From NCBI RefSeq assembly GCF_015471405.1, contig NZ_BLVZ01000005.1, positions 248,001 to 312,000 on the forward strand: DNA of 64,000 nucleotides, in the 5' to 3' direction. Position numbers and translations under genes: made by a program. The DNA is from Pseudomonas cichorii (lineage in GTDB: Bacteria > Pseudomonadota > Gammaproteobacteria > Pseudomonadales > Pseudomonadaceae). Below are positions 10,779 through 18,874 of the stretch, one piece after another. Numbering within the stretch: the first letter of the stretch is position 1; the number at the start of each line of letters is the position of its first letter. Below the pieces are notes generated by a model that was not told the origin of the DNA, searched no databases, and saw only the letters and a list, made by a program, of their open reading frames with translations.

Positions 10779-10990
10779 TTCGCGAATGAATTCGCTACCG
10801 GGTAATGCCGATCAGTTAAGGCACAAGCAAAGCTTGTGGGAGGCAGCTTGCTGGCGAAAAGGCCTTGAAACCGGCAGATATTCTGCGCCTGCACACTGAA
10901 GTCGCCAGCAAGCTGCCTTCCACAAAGTTATTTATGACCTTAACTAACTGGCATTACTCCTACCGGAGTGGTGTGAATTCATTCGCGAAC
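10779..10990. repeat. Nested long inverted repeat built from two REP types
   Basis: This element fills most of the 314-bp gap between the DeoR gene and the sigma-factor gene. The outer ends are inverted copies of CGCGAATGAATTC (10779 and 10975-10990). Inside, further segments pair in order: TACCGG/CCGGTA, GTAATGCC/GGCATTAC, AGTTAAGG/CCTTAACT and GGCAGCTTGCTGGCGA/TCGCCAGCAAGCTGCC. The two arms are thus imperfect inverted copies over about 75 bp each around a 35-50-bp centre. No gene is seen inside. Confidence 0.8.
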
Positions 10991-11042
10991 CGCTCATTCC
11001 GATAAGCGTCAATTGCCAGCATCCACGCGCTCTGACAGAATC

Positions 11043-11061
11043 GCGAATAGTTCTCGTTATT
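11043..11061. promoter_or_regulatory. Possible Fur box
   Basis: The 19-base window at this position matches the classical Fur consensus at 11 of 19 positions by eye and lies 27 bp before the GTG of an iron-type ECF sigma gene. The match is weak and rests mainly on context. Confidence 0.3.
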
Positions 11062-11087
11062 TAACACATTCCCATTCGAGGCCATTC

Positions 11088-11606
11088 GTGTCGTCAGCCC
11101 CAAGCACTCATAACGAGATCGTTGGCGTGTTGTATCGCGACCATCGCAGCTGGCTGCTGGCCTGGCTTCGACGCAATGTGGCCTGCCCACAGCGGGCTGA
11201 AGACCTGAGCCAGGACACTTTCGTTCGCCTGCTCGGGCGTGATGAACTCAAGGCCCCGAATGAACCCCGTGCTTTTCTGGCAGCCGTCGCCAAAGGCCTG
11301 CTGTTCGATTATTTCCGTCGCGCAGCACTGGAACAGGCTTATCTCAACGAGCTGATGCTGATCCCGGAAGCGGAGCACCCTTCCCCGCAGGATCAATTAC
11401 TGATCCTTGAAGACCTCAAGACCATCGACCGCATGCTGGGCAAACTGTCGAGCAAGGCACGGGCGGCGTTTCTGTATAACCGTCTGGACGGCCTGAGCCA
11501 TGGTGAAATAGCCGAACGGCTGGGCGTTTCGGTTTCACGGGTCCGGCAATATCTGGCCCAGGCCATGCGCCAGTGCTATGTCGCCCTCTACGGCGAGCCG
11601 ACATGA
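11088..11606 (+). CDS. Iron-type ECF sigma factor (FecI-like)
   Basis: 172 aa from the GTG at 11088, preceded by GAGG at six bases; the upstream ATG frame (from 11013) has no ribosome site and lies over the candidate Fur box. Region 2 (EIVGVLYRDHRSWLLAWLRR; AEDLSQDTFVRLL) and region 4 (SKARAAFLYNRLDGLSHGEI; LGVSVSRVRQYLAQAMRQC) are complete and match FecI-type extracytoplasmic-function factors. The stop overlaps the ATG of the FecR gene (ATGA), the normal sigma/anti-sigma coupling. Expected to direct transcription of the TonB receptor gene downstream. Confidence 0.92.
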   Translation: MSSAPSTHNEIVGVLYRDHRSWLLAWLRRNVACPQRAEDLSQDTFVRLLGRDELKAPNEPRAFLAAVAKGLLFDYFRRAALEQAYLNELMLIPEAEHPSPQDQLLILEDLKTIDRMLGKLSSKARAAFLYNRLDGLSHGEIAERLGVSVSRVRQYLAQAMRQCYVALYGEPT

Positions 11607-12601
11607 AACTCGCAGGCTCCAGACCCGTTTCGGCGCAAGTTCTTGATGCCGCCATTGCCTGGCAACTCTGCCTGGACTCCGGCGACGGGATCGAGCAGGA
11701 CGAATTCAGCAAATGGCTGGCCGCCAACGAAGAACATGCCAGGGCCTGGAGCCAGTTGGGCATGCTTAACCAGCGCTTCGCCATACCCTCAGGCCCGGCA
11801 CGCAAGGCACTGCAACAAGCGCCCGGCACCCTTCGCCGTCGCGTGCGCAAGCTGGGCGGCGGGCTGGCCGGGTTGATGTTGAGCTGCGGGCTGGCGCTGT
11901 TCATGAGCGAGCGCTATCTGCCGCTGGATTACTGGCTCGCCGATCAGCGCACCGCTACCGGCGAACAACGTGACATTCGTCTGGCAGACAACACGCTGAT
12001 CCGCCTCAACACCCACAGCGCAATCGATGTGCGTTTCGACGCGAAACAGCGCCGGGTCGTGCTCCAGGACGGCGAAATACTGGTCGAGACCGGCAGCCAT
12101 GACGACCCGCGCTCCTTTATCGTCGAAACCAGCGACGGCAGGATGCGCGCTCTGGGCACGCGCTTTCTGGTCAGGCGCGAAGCCGATGGTACGCGCCTGA
12201 GCGTGCTGCAATCGGCAGTCGCGGCCAATCCGCGTGACAACGGGAACGAACAGGTCTTGCGCGAGGGTCAACAGATCCTGCTGACCCCAGACGGGCTCGG
12301 CCCGCTGCTGAGCCTGCCTTCAGGCGCCGATGCCTGGACCCGCGGCATGCTGGTGATGGACAACGCACGCCTGGGCGACATGCTCGACGAACTGAGCCGC
12401 TACCGGGTCGGCTACCTGGGAGTATCGCCTCAGGTGGCGGACTTGCGGATTACCGGGAGCTTCCCGTTGGGCAATACCGACCTGGCCCTCAAGGCCTTGT
12501 TGCCGACCTTGCCGGTGCAGATCGAACAGCACACGCCATGGTGGGTGAAAGTCCAGGCACGGAGCGAGAAAAACGACAGCGTTGCGCCCGAAAAACCCTG
12601 A
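11603..12601 (+). CDS. FecR-family anti-sigma/sigma-regulator protein
   Basis: 332 aa. The N-terminal cytoplasmic domain (DUF4880: AIAWQLCLDSGDG...FSKWLAANEEHARAW, residues about 12-50) binds the sigma factor. One hydrophobic helix follows (about 90-110, GLAGLMLSCGLALF). The periplasmic FecR domain (about 125-225, with RLADNTLIRLNTHSAIDVRF and DGEILVETG) is followed by a C-terminal STN-like signalling part. It starts inside the sigma-factor stop. It is expected to receive the signal from the N-terminal STN domain of the receptor encoded 87 bp downstream. Confidence 0.93.
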   Translation: MKLAGSRPVSAQVLDAAIAWQLCLDSGDGIEQDEFSKWLAANEEHARAWSQLGMLNQRFAIPSGPARKALQQAPGTLRRRVRKLGGGLAGLMLSCGLALFMSERYLPLDYWLADQRTATGEQRDIRLADNTLIRLNTHSAIDVRFDAKQRRVVLQDGEILVETGSHDDPRSFIVETSDGRMRALGTRFLVRREADGTRLSVLQSAVAANPRDNGNEQVLREGQQILLTPDGLGPLLSLPSGADAWTRGMLVMDNARLGDMLDELSRYRVGYLGVSPQVADLRITGSFPLGNTDLALKALLPTLPVQIEQHTPWWVKVQARSEKNDSVAPEKP

Positions 12602-12688
12602 GTCCGAATTTATTTTCAAACAGCCCTGTCACTTTCTCAGACTCATGCGGCAGAGAGGCAATAGATACCGTTTGCCCTGGAGCCTTGT

Positions 12689-15106
12689 ATGTCTCGCCCG
12701 CTTGAAACCCTGATGCGTCCCAGCCTGTTGGCATTGGCAATCGCCCTTGGCGTACCGCTGGTGAGCACTTCACCCATTGCCGCCGAACAGGCTTCAAGCG
12801 TTCGCGCCTACAACTTGCCGGCCGCTGCTCTGTCCACCACGTTGAATCAGATTGCCAGTCAGGCTGGATTGGCTCTGGCGATAGACCCGTCACTGGTCAG
12901 CGGCCGCACATCGGCACCGGTGCAAGGCCAGTTCGAGGCCACCGCAGCCATGCGTCAGGCATTGCGCGGAACGGGCCTGCAATTGGTACGGAGCACGTCG
13001 GGCACTTACAGCCTGGAAGCCGCACCGGAAGGAACCATGGCCTTGCCGGAAACCAACATTCAGGGGTTTCAGGGCGAAACTGAAACGGCATGGGGCCCGG
13101 TCGAAGGTTATACAGCGACCCGCACAGCGGCGGGCAGCAAGACGGATACACCCATCGTGGAAGCGCCGCGTTCGATCTCGGTCGTGACCCGCCAGCAGAT
13201 GGATGACCGCTCGGTGCTCAACCTCAACGACGCCCTGCGCTATACCGCTGGTGTCGTCAGCAGCGGTTATGGCTCCGACTCGCGCAACGACTGGCTGCGC
13301 ATTCGCGGCTTCGTCCCGACCCAGTTCCTCGATGGCCTGCCGATGCCGGTCGGTTCCTATGCCAACCCCAAACCCGAGCCCTGGAACCTTGAGCGCATCG
13401 CAGTCCTGCGCGGCCCATCGTCTTCGGTCTACGGCCAGACACCGCCAGGCGGCATGCTCGACATGGTCAGCCGCCGCCCGCAAGCCGAAAGCAGCAACGA
13501 AGTCGGCCTGCAGGTCGGCAACAACGAACACAAGCAGATCAATTTCGACAGCACCGGCAAGATCGACGATGAAGGCCAGTTCCTGTATCGCGTCAGCGGT
13601 GTCGTGCGTGACAGCGGCTCGGCCATCGACCACATCCCGGACAAGCGCTACAACATTGCGCCCAGCGTGACCTGGAATATCGATGACGACACGCACCTGA
13701 CGTTCATCTCGCAGTACACCCGCGACGATACCGGGATCACCGGCCAGTTCCTGCCCTTGCAGGGCACCAAACTGGATTCGGCTGCTGGCAGGATTTCCCA
13801 TCACAAGAACCTGGGTGATCCGGACTGGGAATTCTATGACCGCACCTATTACGCACTGGGCTATGCCTTCGACCATCGCCTGAACGATGTCTGGCAGTTC
13901 CGCCAGAACCTGCGCTATACCAAGAGCGATCTGTCGTTCCAGGCCCTGAGCGTCGCCAATGGCGCGACTGCGGTCGACGCAGACGGCAATATTGGTCGCA
14001 GCACCGGTATCGTCAACGAAGACATCAGCCAGTTTGCCGTGGACAACAACTTCCAGGCCGACTTCCAGACCGGTGCGCTGAGCCACACCGTATTGCTGGG
14101 CCTGGACCATCAGCGCTCCAATACCAATTACCAGTGGAAGTATGGCTGGGGTAACGTGCCGGGCACCAACGTCAACCGCCCGGTGTACGGCGCGGATTTC
14201 TCCAACGTGCTCTACTCGACGCTGTACGACTACAACCAGAAAACCCAGCAGACCGGCCTCTATGCACAGGACCAGATCTCTCTGGACAAGTGGCGCCTGA
14301 CCCTGGGTGGACGTGAAGACTGGATTCACACCGGCACGAAGTTCTATAACAACAACGACGTGACCAGCACCCAGCGCGACAGCAATTTCAGCACCAACGC
14401 TGGCTTGAGCTATGTGTTCGATAACGGCTTCACGCCTTACATTTCCTATACCGAGTCATTCCAGCCAGCCTCCGGCGCAGGCGTCAGTGCGACCGAATCG
14501 TTCAAGCCGACCGAGGGCCGTCAGTACGAAGCCGGCCTGAAGTACCAGCCGGTCGGCTCCAAAACCCTGCTGACTGCGGCAGTGTTCGATCTGCGCCAGA
14601 AGAACGTGTCGATCACCGAAAACAGCATCACCAGCCAGATTGGCGAGATCAAGGTCCGTGGCCTGGAACTTGAAGCCACTTCGGACGTGACTGATAACCT
14701 GAAACTGATCAGTTCCTACACCTACACCGACAGCGAAATCCTCAAGGGCGACGACAAGGGCAGCCGCGTCCCGCAAGTACCGCGTAATCAGGCCACCGCC
14801 TGGGCTGACTACACCTGGCACAACGGCACACTCGACGGCTTCGGCGTCGGTGCAGGCGTACGTTATGTCGGTGACACTTACGGCAACCAGAGCAATACCG
14901 ACCTTGGGCATGTGGGTTCCTACACCGTATATGACGCCTCGGTGCATTACGATCTGGGCCGCCTGGCCAGCAGCCTTAAAGGTGCTTCGATAGCCGTGGA
15001 TGCCAAGAACATCTTCAACAAGGATTACCTGGCTACCTGCGATGGTTTCTGGTGTTACTACGGCGATCAACGCAACGTCGTCGCCAGCGTCAATTACAAG
15101 TGGTGA
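12689..15106 (+). CDS. TonB-dependent siderophore receptor with STN signalling domain
   Basis: 805 aa. Signal peptide about 1-32 (cleaved near IAA-EQ). STN domain about residues 36-100 (YNLPAAALSTTLNQIASQAG...), plug domain about 145-260 (APRSISVVTRQQM; LRIRGF; LRGPSSSVYGQTPPGGMLDMVSRRP) and a 22-strand-type barrel ending in an aromatic residue (VNYKW). Outer-membrane importer of a ferric siderophore that also signals through the preceding FecR. The order sigma, FecR, receptor, PepSY protein resembles the P. aeruginosa FoxI-FoxR-FoxA-FoxB ferrioxamine locus, and the C-terminal DGFWCYYGDQRNV segment is of the FhuA/FoxA type. The ligand cannot be assigned from sequence. Confidence 0.93.
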   Translation: MSRPLETLMRPSLLALAIALGVPLVSTSPIAAEQASSVRAYNLPAAALSTTLNQIASQAGLALAIDPSLVSGRTSAPVQGQFEATAAMRQALRGTGLQLVRSTSGTYSLEAAPEGTMALPETNIQGFQGETETAWGPVEGYTATRTAAGSKTDTPIVEAPRSISVVTRQQMDDRSVLNLNDALRYTAGVVSSGYGSDSRNDWLRIRGFVPTQFLDGLPMPVGSYANPKPEPWNLERIAVLRGPSSSVYGQTPPGGMLDMVSRRPQAESSNEVGLQVGNNEHKQINFDSTGKIDDEGQFLYRVSGVVRDSGSAIDHIPDKRYNIAPSVTWNIDDDTHLTFISQYTRDDTGITGQFLPLQGTKLDSAAGRISHHKNLGDPDWEFYDRTYYALGYAFDHRLNDVWQFRQNLRYTKSDLSFQALSVANGATAVDADGNIGRSTGIVNEDISQFAVDNNFQADFQTGALSHTVLLGLDHQRSNTNYQWKYGWGNVPGTNVNRPVYGADFSNVLYSTLYDYNQKTQQTGLYAQDQISLDKWRLTLGGREDWIHTGTKFYNNNDVTSTQRDSNFSTNAGLSYVFDNGFTPYISYTESFQPASGAGVSATESFKPTEGRQYEAGLKYQPVGSKTLLTAAVFDLRQKNVSITENSITSQIGEIKVRGLELEATSDVTDNLKLISSYTYTDSEILKGDDKGSRVPQVPRNQATAWADYTWHNGTLDGFGVGAGVRYVGDTYGNQSNTDLGHVGSYTVYDASVHYDLGRLASSLKGASIAVDAKNIFNKDYLATCDGFWCYYGDQRNVVASVNYKW

Positions 15107-15138
15107 TTCAGCCACGGCATCTCTATTAAAGTGAGAAC

Positions 15139-15175
15139 CAAAGGCCCCTGATTGTCAGCGGGCCTTTTGCTTTTG
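15139..15175 (+). terminator. Terminator after the TonB receptor gene
   Basis: AAAGGCCC and GGGCCTTT pair around a 12-base loop, and TTGCTTTT follows. It sits just before the ATG of the PepSY gene at 15185, so it may attenuate rather than abolish read-through. Confidence 0.75.
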
Positions 15176-15184
15176 GAACATGCA

Positions 15185-16291
15185 ATGAAAAGTCAAACCG
15201 TGCGCCGCTGGTCCATCGTTCATACCTGGAGCAGCCTGATCTGTACGCTGTTCCTGCTGATGCTGGCGATCACCGGCCTGCCGCTGATCTTTCATCACGA
15301 GATCGACCACCTGCTGGGCGACGCGCCGCACTATCGGGAAATGCCCGCCGACACGCCACGCCTGAACCTTGAACAACTGGTCCAGGCCGCAGAAACCCAT
15401 CGCTCCGGTGAAGTACTGCAATACTTCGGCTGGGACGAAGACGATCCCGACGGGGTCATGGCGATTACGGCGGCGACGGCTGGCACCGAGCCCAATTCGT
15501 CCCACACCTTCGCCCTGGATGCACGCACCGGCGAAGCCCAGGAAATGCCTTCGGCCAACGGCGGCTTCATGATGGTCATGCTGCGCCTGCATGTGGATAT
15601 GTATGCCGAACTGCCGGGCAAACTGTTGCTGGCGTTCATGGGCCTGCTGTTTGTGGTCGCTATTGTCTCCGGGACCGTGTTGTATGCGCCCTTCATGCGC
15701 AAGCTTGAATTCGGCACCGTGCGCGCAGGCAAATCCACCCGCACCCGCTGGCTGGACCTGCATAACCTGATTGGCGTCGTAACCCTGACCTGGGCGCTGG
15801 TGGTCGGCGTAACCGGGGTTATCAGTGCCTGTGCCGACCTGTTGATTGCCTCATGGCGCAACGACGCGCTGGCCACGATGATCGAGCCATATCGCGATGC
15901 GCCGCCGCTGCTCCAGCGAGCGCCTGCCACAAACCTGCTGGAAATCGCCGAAGCCGCCGCGCCGGGAATGAAACCGGACTTCATCGCCTTCCCCGGCACA
16001 CGCTTTTCCAGCGAGCACCATTACGCCGTGTTTCTCAAGGGCAATACGCACCTGACGGCTCACTTGGCGACACCGGTCTTGATCGATGCGCAAACCCTGA
16101 AAGTCACGGCCATCGTCGAACGGCCCTGGTACATGGATGCCCTGGGCATGTCCCAGCCCCTGCATTTCGGGGATTACGGCGGCATGCCGATGAAAATCCT
16201 GTGGGCGGTGCTGGATGTGCTGACCATCATCGTGCTGGGCAGCGGTCTTTACCTGTGGTGGGTACGCCGTCGAACGCAGGTGAAAGCATGA
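15185..16291 (+). CDS. PepSY-associated TM-helix protein (FoxB-like)
   Basis: 368 aa from ATG 15185; the first ATG of the frame (15152) lies inside the terminator and is rejected. Inner-membrane protein with helices near residues 12-35 (HTWSSLICTLFLLMLAITGLP), about 145-170, 195-220 and 335-360, and PepSY periplasmic segments between them. Such proteins sit downstream of TonB receptors and act in ferric-siderophore reduction or release at the inner membrane (shown for FoxB and relatives). It shares four bases (ATGA) with the next small gene. Confidence 0.88.
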   Translation: MKSQTVRRWSIVHTWSSLICTLFLLMLAITGLPLIFHHEIDHLLGDAPHYREMPADTPRLNLEQLVQAAETHRSGEVLQYFGWDEDDPDGVMAITAATAGTEPNSSHTFALDARTGEAQEMPSANGGFMMVMLRLHVDMYAELPGKLLLAFMGLLFVVAIVSGTVLYAPFMRKLEFGTVRAGKSTRTRWLDLHNLIGVVTLTWALVVGVTGVISACADLLIASWRNDALATMIEPYRDAPPLLQRAPATNLLEIAEAAAPGMKPDFIAFPGTRFSSEHHYAVFLKGNTHLTAHLATPVLIDAQTLKVTAIVERPWYMDALGMSQPLHFGDYGGMPMKILWAVLDVLTIIVLGSGLYLWWVRRRTQVKA

Positions 16292-16455
16292 AAAAGGGTT
16301 CGACCTTTGCCGTGCCCGGTCTGGTTGGCGTACTGACAGGCGCGGGCTTGTTCATGGCTCTGCTGGGAGATGGCTGGTGGGATACCCTGGCCTGGCTCGG
16401 GATGGGGATTGCCGCGGGGCTGAGTATTCGGGGGTTGATGAAACGTCGGGGATGA
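16288..16455 (+). CDS. Small membrane protein of the siderophore operon
   Basis: 55 aa, start overlapping the PepSY stop (ATGA), which is good evidence of translational coupling. Lys-rich start (MKKGSTFAVPGLVG), two short hydrophobic stretches (about 8-25 and 32-48) and a basic end (GLMKRRG). Probably an inner-membrane protein with two helices. Similar small hydrophobic proteins are often found after PepSY genes; function unknown. Confidence 0.7.
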   Translation: MKKGSTFAVPGLVGVLTGAGLFMALLGDGWWDTLAWLGMGIAAGLSIRGLMKRRG

Positions 16456-16459
16456 CTCT

Positions 16460-16580
16460 GTGGGAGAGGCCTTGGCCGCGACTTCATTCACAGGCGCTGA
16501 AAACTGGAAGCTGATAAAAGAGCATTGGCCTCACCGGCCCCGTCGCGGGCAAGCCCCCTCCCACAAGGAATTCATTCGCG
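16460..16580. repeat. REP cluster (two types)
   Basis: A TGTGGGAGAGGC...GCCGCGAC copy at about 16460-16482 and an inverted GTCGCGGGCAAGCCCCCTC copy at about 16540-16560 form one pair. A GAATTCATTCGCGAAAAC copy follows at about 16568-16582. It fills the gap before the glutathione transferase gene. Confidence 0.75.
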
Positions 16581-16646
16581 AAAACCGGATTGCAGACCCA
16601 CAGCCCGCTGACTAGTCTATGAATCTGTACCCGCCGAGGAACATTC

Positions 16647-17276
16647 ATGTCAGCACCTACCATGACGTTGTATTCCAACCCAGCCTCTCCCTTCGCCCGC
16701 AAGGTGATTGTCCTGCTGCATGAAACCGGACAGTTCGACAGAGTGAAGTTGCAGACGATATTGCTCACCCCCGTCACGCCCTCTGCCGAACTCAATGATG
16801 ACAACCCTGCCGGCAAGATCCCGGCATTGCGCCTGGCTGACGGCAATATCATTCATGACAGCCGAGTGATCTTCGACTATCTGGATCACCAGCATGTCGG
16901 CAACCCGCTCATTCCCCGCGAAGGCTCGGCGCGCTGGAGGCGCCTGACCCTGGCTTCACTGGCCGATGCGCTCATGGACGCCGCCCTGTTGATTCGCTAT
17001 GAAACCGCGCTGCGACCCGAGGAAAAGCATTGGGACCAGTGGCTCGATAACCAGCAGGAAAAGATCGAGCGCGCCCTGAGTTATTTCGAGCAGGATGCAA
17101 TCACCGAACTCAGTTCAGCCTTCGATGTAGCCTCCATCAGCGTGGCCGCCGCCCTGGGTTATCTGGACTTCCGTCAACCGGACCTGCGCTGGCGCAGCAG
17201 CTATCCGCGACTGGCTACCTGGTACGCCGATGTCAGCCAGCGGCCATCGATGCTGGCGACCCGACCGTTCGTTTGA
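16647..17276 (+). CDS. Glutathione S-transferase family protein
   Basis: 209 aa. The N-terminal thioredoxin-like domain shows LYSNPASPFARKVIVLLHE (S/C-type active-site segment at about 9-17), the cis-Pro region GKIPAL (about 56-61), and the glutathione-contact motif DSRVIFDYL (about 71-79). The C-terminal helical domain covers about 90-205. Cytosolic. The substrate is unknown; most such pseudomonad GSTs are of the nu/beta-like general type. It is a single gene, convergent with creD. Confidence 0.9.
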   Translation: MSAPTMTLYSNPASPFARKVIVLLHETGQFDRVKLQTILLTPVTPSAELNDDNPAGKIPALRLADGNIIHDSRVIFDYLDHQHVGNPLIPREGSARWRRLTLASLADALMDAALLIRYETALRPEEKHWDQWLDNQQEKIERALSYFEQDAITELSSAFDVASISVAAALGYLDFRQPDLRWRSSYPRLATWYADVSQRPSMLATRPFV

Positions 17277-17285
17277 GTGATCGAC

Positions 17286-17339
17286 AGCCTGTTCGCCTGA
17301 CGCACAGCGTCGGGCCGAACCGGCGTTGGCGAACAGGCT
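17286..17339. terminator. Hairpin between the convergent GST and creD genes
   Basis: AGCCTGTTCGCC pairs with GGCGAACAGGCT over 12 bp, with an inner stem (GACGCACAGCGTC). It is placed to stop both transcripts. No long T-tract is seen. Confidence 0.55.
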
Positions 17340-17397
17340 CCTGATCCCTTCGATCAAATACCTTGCCTGCACCTGCTCTTCGCGCAGCCCGAGCCAG

Positions 17398-18774
17398 TTA
17401 CTCATGGCCGGCCTCCAGAACGGGCTCAGTGGTTTTTACCGACTTGCCCGGCGTGATGCTGTACCAGTCGAGCCTGCGGGTCAGGACCATGAACACACCC
17501 AGCAGGCCGAACAAGAGCAGCGCGCCCATCAGCAAGGCGTAGTCTTCAGCACTGAGCAGCCCGTAGAGCAAGCCATACAACGCCGTCAGACCAGCGGCGA
17601 ACCCCAGGCCATGCAGCACGCCACCCAGCACGTAACAGACATAGAAGCCGATCAGCAACACGCAGGCCACGGCCGATACCAGATAGGCACTGGCAAACCC
17701 GATGTGCTCGGACAGTGACAGCAACAGCAGGAAAAACAACGCCAGCGCCGCGCCCACCAGAGCATACTGAACAGGGTGTACCGCCATGCTCTTGAGGACT
17801 TCGAAGAGGAAGAAACCGGCGAAGGTCAACGCGATAAACAACAGCGCATATTTGATCGCCCGGTCGCTCTTCAGGTATTGATCGACCGGCTCGATGAAGC
17901 TGACACCGAAACTACGGTTCTTGAACTCCTGGCACTTGTTTGCCTGCTGGCAACGGCTCAGCGCGTCTTCCAGGTTGGTGGAGAAGAACGACGTCTGCCA
18001 GTTGGCACTGAAGCCTTCGGCGGAAATATCCCGGCGTGCAGGCAGATAGTTGCCGATGAAGCTTGGATGCGGCCAGTCGGCAGCCAGTTTCACCGTGCTG
18101 GATTTGCCCACGGGGATGACCTTGAATTGCCCGGTGCCTTGCAGACGCAGATCGAAAGCGAACTCCAGACTGGTCTGCTGTTTGCCATCCTGCATCGGCA
18201 GATTGACGCTCACGCCCTCGCCCAGCCAGCCCAACCGTGTACCGGGGACGAAATCCAGAGCCTGGCCTTCCAGTTGTAGTTTCATGGCACTTTCTATACC
18301 GCGGACATCGCTGATGCCCACTGCCAGAAAAGGACGATCGAACTCGTAATCGGCCAGGTTCTCGGTGATCCCGAAGTTCTCGGGCAGCACAAAATGGCCA
18401 CTGACGCGATTGTCTGCATGGTAGAGACGAGCTTCGTAGATGCCCCGCGAACGCAACTCTGTCTGGACCTTGCCATCGAGTTTGAAGCGCTCCGGCAAAA
18501 AATACAGGTAACCCTTTTCCTGCGCAGGCTCCAGATAAGACTCGTTGGTCTGCACATTGGTCTTCCAGACCCGCACCGCCTTGCGATAAGGCACCGCCAT
18601 GACCGGCCCGCTCAGCTGTTGGCTGAGGCTTGAGCTGCTGGCGATATTCTGCAGTACCGAATCGCGTTGCTTCTGCCGCTCCGCGATCAGGTTCCCGATC
18701 ATCATCAACGGAATCAACAGCAGGATGACCAGCGCCGCGATCATTCCCAGTTTTACAGCCAGACTTCGGTTCAT
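17398..18774 (-). CDS. creD: Inner-membrane protein CreD
   Basis: 458 aa. N-terminal helix (about 8-28), a long periplasmic part (about 35-310, with GPVMAVPYR and YLPARRDISAEGFSANWQTS-like family segments), then five or six C-terminal helices (about 310-440). It matches CreD, the member of the CreB regulon linked to envelope integrity and beta-lactam response. It lies 100 bp downstream of creC on the same strand and has its own gap with a candidate CreB site, so separate transcription is plausible. Length is normal. Confidence 0.95.
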   Translation of the reverse strand: MNRSLAVKLGMIAALVILLLIPLMMIGNLIAERQKQRDSVLQNIASSSSLSQQLSGPVMAVPYRKAVRVWKTNVQTNESYLEPAQEKGYLYFLPERFKLDGKVQTELRSRGIYEARLYHADNRVSGHFVLPENFGITENLADYEFDRPFLAVGISDVRGIESAMKLQLEGQALDFVPGTRLGWLGEGVSVNLPMQDGKQQTSLEFAFDLRLQGTGQFKVIPVGKSSTVKLAADWPHPSFIGNYLPARRDISAEGFSANWQTSFFSTNLEDALSRCQQANKCQEFKNRSFGVSFIEPVDQYLKSDRAIKYALLFIALTFAGFFLFEVLKSMAVHPVQYALVGAALALFFLLLLSLSEHIGFASAYLVSAVACVLLIGFYVCYVLGGVLHGLGFAAGLTALYGLLYGLLSAEDYALLMGALLLFGLLGVFMVLTRRLDWYSITPGKSVKTTEPVLEAGHE

Positions 18775-18837
18775 GGGGCTCTCCCTGTTTTCGATAGGGA
18801 AAGTCTGGAGGCGCTATGTGGAGCGATGATGGGGAGC

Positions 18838-18853
18838 GTGTGGAGATTGTGTG
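18838..18853 (-). promoter_or_regulatory. Candidate CreB-type direct repeat upstream of creD
   Basis: On the creD strand CACAC, six bases, CACAC is seen 64-79 bp before the creD ATG. Known CreB/BlrA sites are direct pentamers separated by six bases (TTCAC-N6-TTCAC type). The pentamer differs, so support is the spacing and position only. Confidence 0.3.
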
Positions 18854-18874
18854 TTTGTATCGCGAACGAACCGA

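Noticed and set aside
12890..14329. A 479-residue minus-strand frame
   Set aside because: Antisense shadow of the TonB receptor gene; no start signals, composition of a GC-rich shadow.
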